Source of the DNA: Cercis canadensis
Lineage: Eukaryota > Streptophyta > Magnoliopsida > Fabales > Fabaceae
Assembly: GCA_003255065.1 (NCBI GenBank)
Contig: QAOA01006129.1
Span: 62,001 to 126,000 of the forward strand
Direction of reading: 5' to 3'
Length of the DNA: 64,000 bases
The position numbers and the translations under genes are program-made. Positions 61,963 to 64,000 of this stretch are shown here, in pieces (within the stretch, counting starts at the first letter, position 1; every line of letters starts with the position of its first letter). The notes under the pieces were generated by a model. That model did not search any database and had not been told where the DNA came from. It saw nothing but the letters and a program-made list of their open reading frames with translations.

Positions 61963-62978
61963 TGTTACATAAAAAGTGTACACAAGTGCACGTGTTGTAA
62001 GCAAGTAATAAAGATGTGAGTTAAAGTTTCGTCCCATGGAGAATGTGGCTACTAAGTACCAAAATTATGCGTATTCCAATTTTATCAAGATGATGGATAA
62101 GTGAATTATGGTGATAATTAAATGCAGAACAGTAAATGAAGAATAAACACTGTAAAACGAGTAGAAATATGGAGAGAAAGTATCTAGGGTTTCGATTTCA
62201 CAGTAGCTAGTCCAGATCTTTACTTCTAATTCATTAACCAAAGACAATCTTCTTAAATGCTAGCCAAGAACCCTAATTTGTCCATTAGCCTTTCTCAAGG
62301 TCAAACAAACATATTCCCGAACCATGAACCACTATATTCCTATATGAATTGTGAATAATCTGGAAATTCAATTAATTCTACAATTCTCTTTAACAGTTAC
62401 ATAAACCATAAAGGTATATTCCTATCCCTCATGCAATTTCTATTCTTAATCCCTATGGTCTTCAATTACAACTAACCTCCTAGTATCATTGTAATTACCA
62501 ATTCATCTAAATTGATGGCCAGTCAAACAGAAGCAATAAGTATGGATATTAAGAAGGCAATTAATTAGACGGTCTTTTGATTAATTCAATAAAAATTACA
62601 ATCCATCCAAAGCTAGGCTACATCTCGACCCTAGATGGTGGAATTAGTTCATAATGACTACAAAAAACATAATCACACACATATTACACATCAGTTACAA
62701 GAAAGATAAAGAAATAAACTCTTGGAGATGACGATTCGATGATGAAAACACTGATCTTCAAGCTTGATCTCTCTTCTCTTCTTGCCTCTTGTGTCAAAAC
62801 TTGTGGAACCCTAGTTTAGTCCTAAAAAGTCCTATTTATAGGTTTTAGGAAGTTTAGGAGAAAAAAGAATTAAAATAAACTAGAAATCCTAGTGAGAATT
62901 AGACTCCTGGAAGTCAAATCTCAAGTTGACCTCTAGGGGCTGCAACCTTGGGTTTGGGCACTGCAGCCTTCTGGTCAA
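61963..62978 (-). repeat. B 5' LTR, incomplete
   Basis: Matches 31576-32590 closely. The match stops at 62978 (ccttctggtc), where chromovirus sequence begins, so the outer part is not in the window. Confidence 0.85.
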
Positions 62979-63700
62979 ACCCAAAAATCCCCTCAACTAT
63001 TTTACATTTGTTGGTACTGGCCATTCTAGAACATCATTCACCTTTTGCGTGTCCATTCTAACTCCAAAAACAAATAGAAAATGAGCACTTGCTCTTTTTC
63101 ACCGAGAAGCTATTTTCTTTAAGCGTATGTAAGACTAGCCTTAAGTACTTGCTATTTGCTTGGAGATTAGAACTATACACCAAGATATCATCAAAGAACA
63201 CAACCACAAAGTTTTTGAGATAGGATTTTAAAATCAAATTCAGGTTGGCTTGAAAGGTAGAGGGTGTATTGGTTAATGCAAAGGGCATGACTAGGAATTC
63301 ATGGTGTCCTAAATGAGTTCTGAAAGTTATTTTTGGTATGTCCTCAGTTTTTACTCTAATTTGATGGTATCCTACTCTGAAATCAAGTTTAGAAAAAATT
63401 GTTGCTCCATGTAACTCATCAATTAGTTCATCAATACTAGGGATAGGGAACCTATCCTAATCTGTGATTTTATTGAGGGCTCCATAATCTATACAGAATC
63501 TCCAAGAGCCATCATTTTTTTTGTTTTTTAACTAAAAAGACAAGTTAGGAATAAGGGCTAGTACTATGTTTGGTAATTCAAGCCTGGAGCATTTCTTCGA
63601 CTAATTTTTCAATCTTTTTCTTTTGGAAGTGAAGATATCTATAAGGTTTCACGTTAACAAGTTATGAATTAGGAAGTAAATGAATTTGGTAATCTAAGGT
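62979..63700 (-). mobile_element. Chromovirus-type Ty3/gypsy reverse transcriptase fragment
   Basis: Minus strand, in order: RFCIDYGALNKIT, FPIPSIDELIDELHGATIF, KLDFRVGYHQIRVKTEDIP, MPFALTNTPSTFQ, VVVFFDDILVYSSNL (catalytic Asp pair) and VLEWPVPTNVK, LRGFLGL. This is the chromovirus RT pattern, distinct from the Athila elements to its left. It stops at 62979 inside RT. A linker lies toward 63600-63700. Broken, with a few breaks. Confidence 0.88.
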
Positions 63701-63853
63701 TTTTTTTCTTGTGTGAGTGACTTAGGTTCTGTGAAGATATCTTCATATAAAGTCAATATCTCATTAATTTCAGAACTAAAGCAAGTTTCAAGCAAGTCAC
63801 TATCCTTGGGCCATGTAGACACCGTATTTTGTTTGGATAGTTTTTTTGGTCAA

Positions 63854-63891
<38 letters not shown>

Positions 63892-64000
63892 GCATCATTT
63901 TTGAATATTTATGCAATTGGGCTCATTTCTTTATGTGAAAAGATTTTGGCAATATCCCAAATAGTCAGCACAATTTTCCTAGTGGGCTCACTTGGCCCAT
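63701..64000. other. No recognised gene; (TA)n microsatellite
   Basis: A TA run at 63857-63888. The rest is AT-rich and may belong to the chromovirus copy, whose upstream part would lie to the right of the window. Confidence 0.5.

Larger units (their letters stand above)
31576..62978 (-). mobile_element. Athila-type Ty3/gypsy element B, host of the nested insertions
   Basis: Minus-strand element. From left to right on the + strand: 3' LTR (31576-32909), 3' untranslated region, last ORF (34300-35181 and 43760-44110), RT and protease parts (44111-45500), gag C-terminal part (45501-46413), gag N-terminal part (60889-61840), leader with primer-binding site, 5' LTR (61963-62978). It is interrupted by C1 and A2. 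RNase H and integrase were not recognised. Its LTRs differ by about 7% in the part compared by eye. It must be older than C1 and A2. Broken, with more than ten breaks. Confidence 0.85.

Overview
This is repeat-rich plant nuclear DNA, most likely from a eudicot. The signs are a decayed alanyl-tRNA synthetase copy with plant-type introns, CCCTAAA-type telomere-like repeats, plant mitochondrial DNA in the nucleus, a hAT transposon, and a large nest of Athila-type Ty3/gypsy LTR retrotransposons primed by tRNA-Asp. I see no intact host gene. The species cannot be named from the sequence.

Left part (1-12.3 kb). Positions 350-4382 hold an intron-bearing pseudogene of the N-terminal half of alanyl-tRNA synthetase, with an LTR piece and a copia-like gag scrap in its introns. 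It stops just before about 1 kb of degenerate telomere-like repeats (4629-5606). Mitochondrial-type DNA follows (5607-9589 and 11455-12299). It is recognised by a decayed trnG-GCC and by nad7 exon 2 with group II intron flanks. A non-autonomous hAT element (9590-11446, 8-bp target duplication) splits this block. A 16-base Illumina adapter remnant next to a single N sits inside the hAT element; this is an assembly artefact.

Middle part (12.3-31.5 kb). A broken Athila copy (12300-23880, called A1) has its LTR pieces in opposed orientation and carries a solo LTR with a perfect 5-bp target duplication in its protease region. Between 23.9 and 31.5 kb lie two copia-type LTR pieces, a possible retroposed segment with a poly(A) end, and A-rich repeat-like DNA. 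No gene was recognised there.

Right part (31.5-64 kb). One Athila-type element (B, minus strand, 31576-62978) has been the target of layered insertions. C1 (35182-43759) lies in its last ORF. A2 (46414-60883) lies in its gag zinc-knuckle. C2 (51666-57842) lies in the gag of A2. A piece of a further copy, C3, lies in an LTR of C2. C1, A2 and C2 each have a perfect 5-bp target duplication, so the order of events can be read directly. A chromovirus-type Ty3/gypsy reverse transcriptase piece abuts the right end of B.

Three observations stand out. C1 carries a full-length tRNA-Asp sequence ending in CCA exactly at its primer-binding site. A2 looks like a non-autonomous Athila with an unrecognised reading frame where reverse transcriptase and integrase would be. 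The left end of the window joins a gene copy, telomere-like repeats and mitochondrial DNA end to end.
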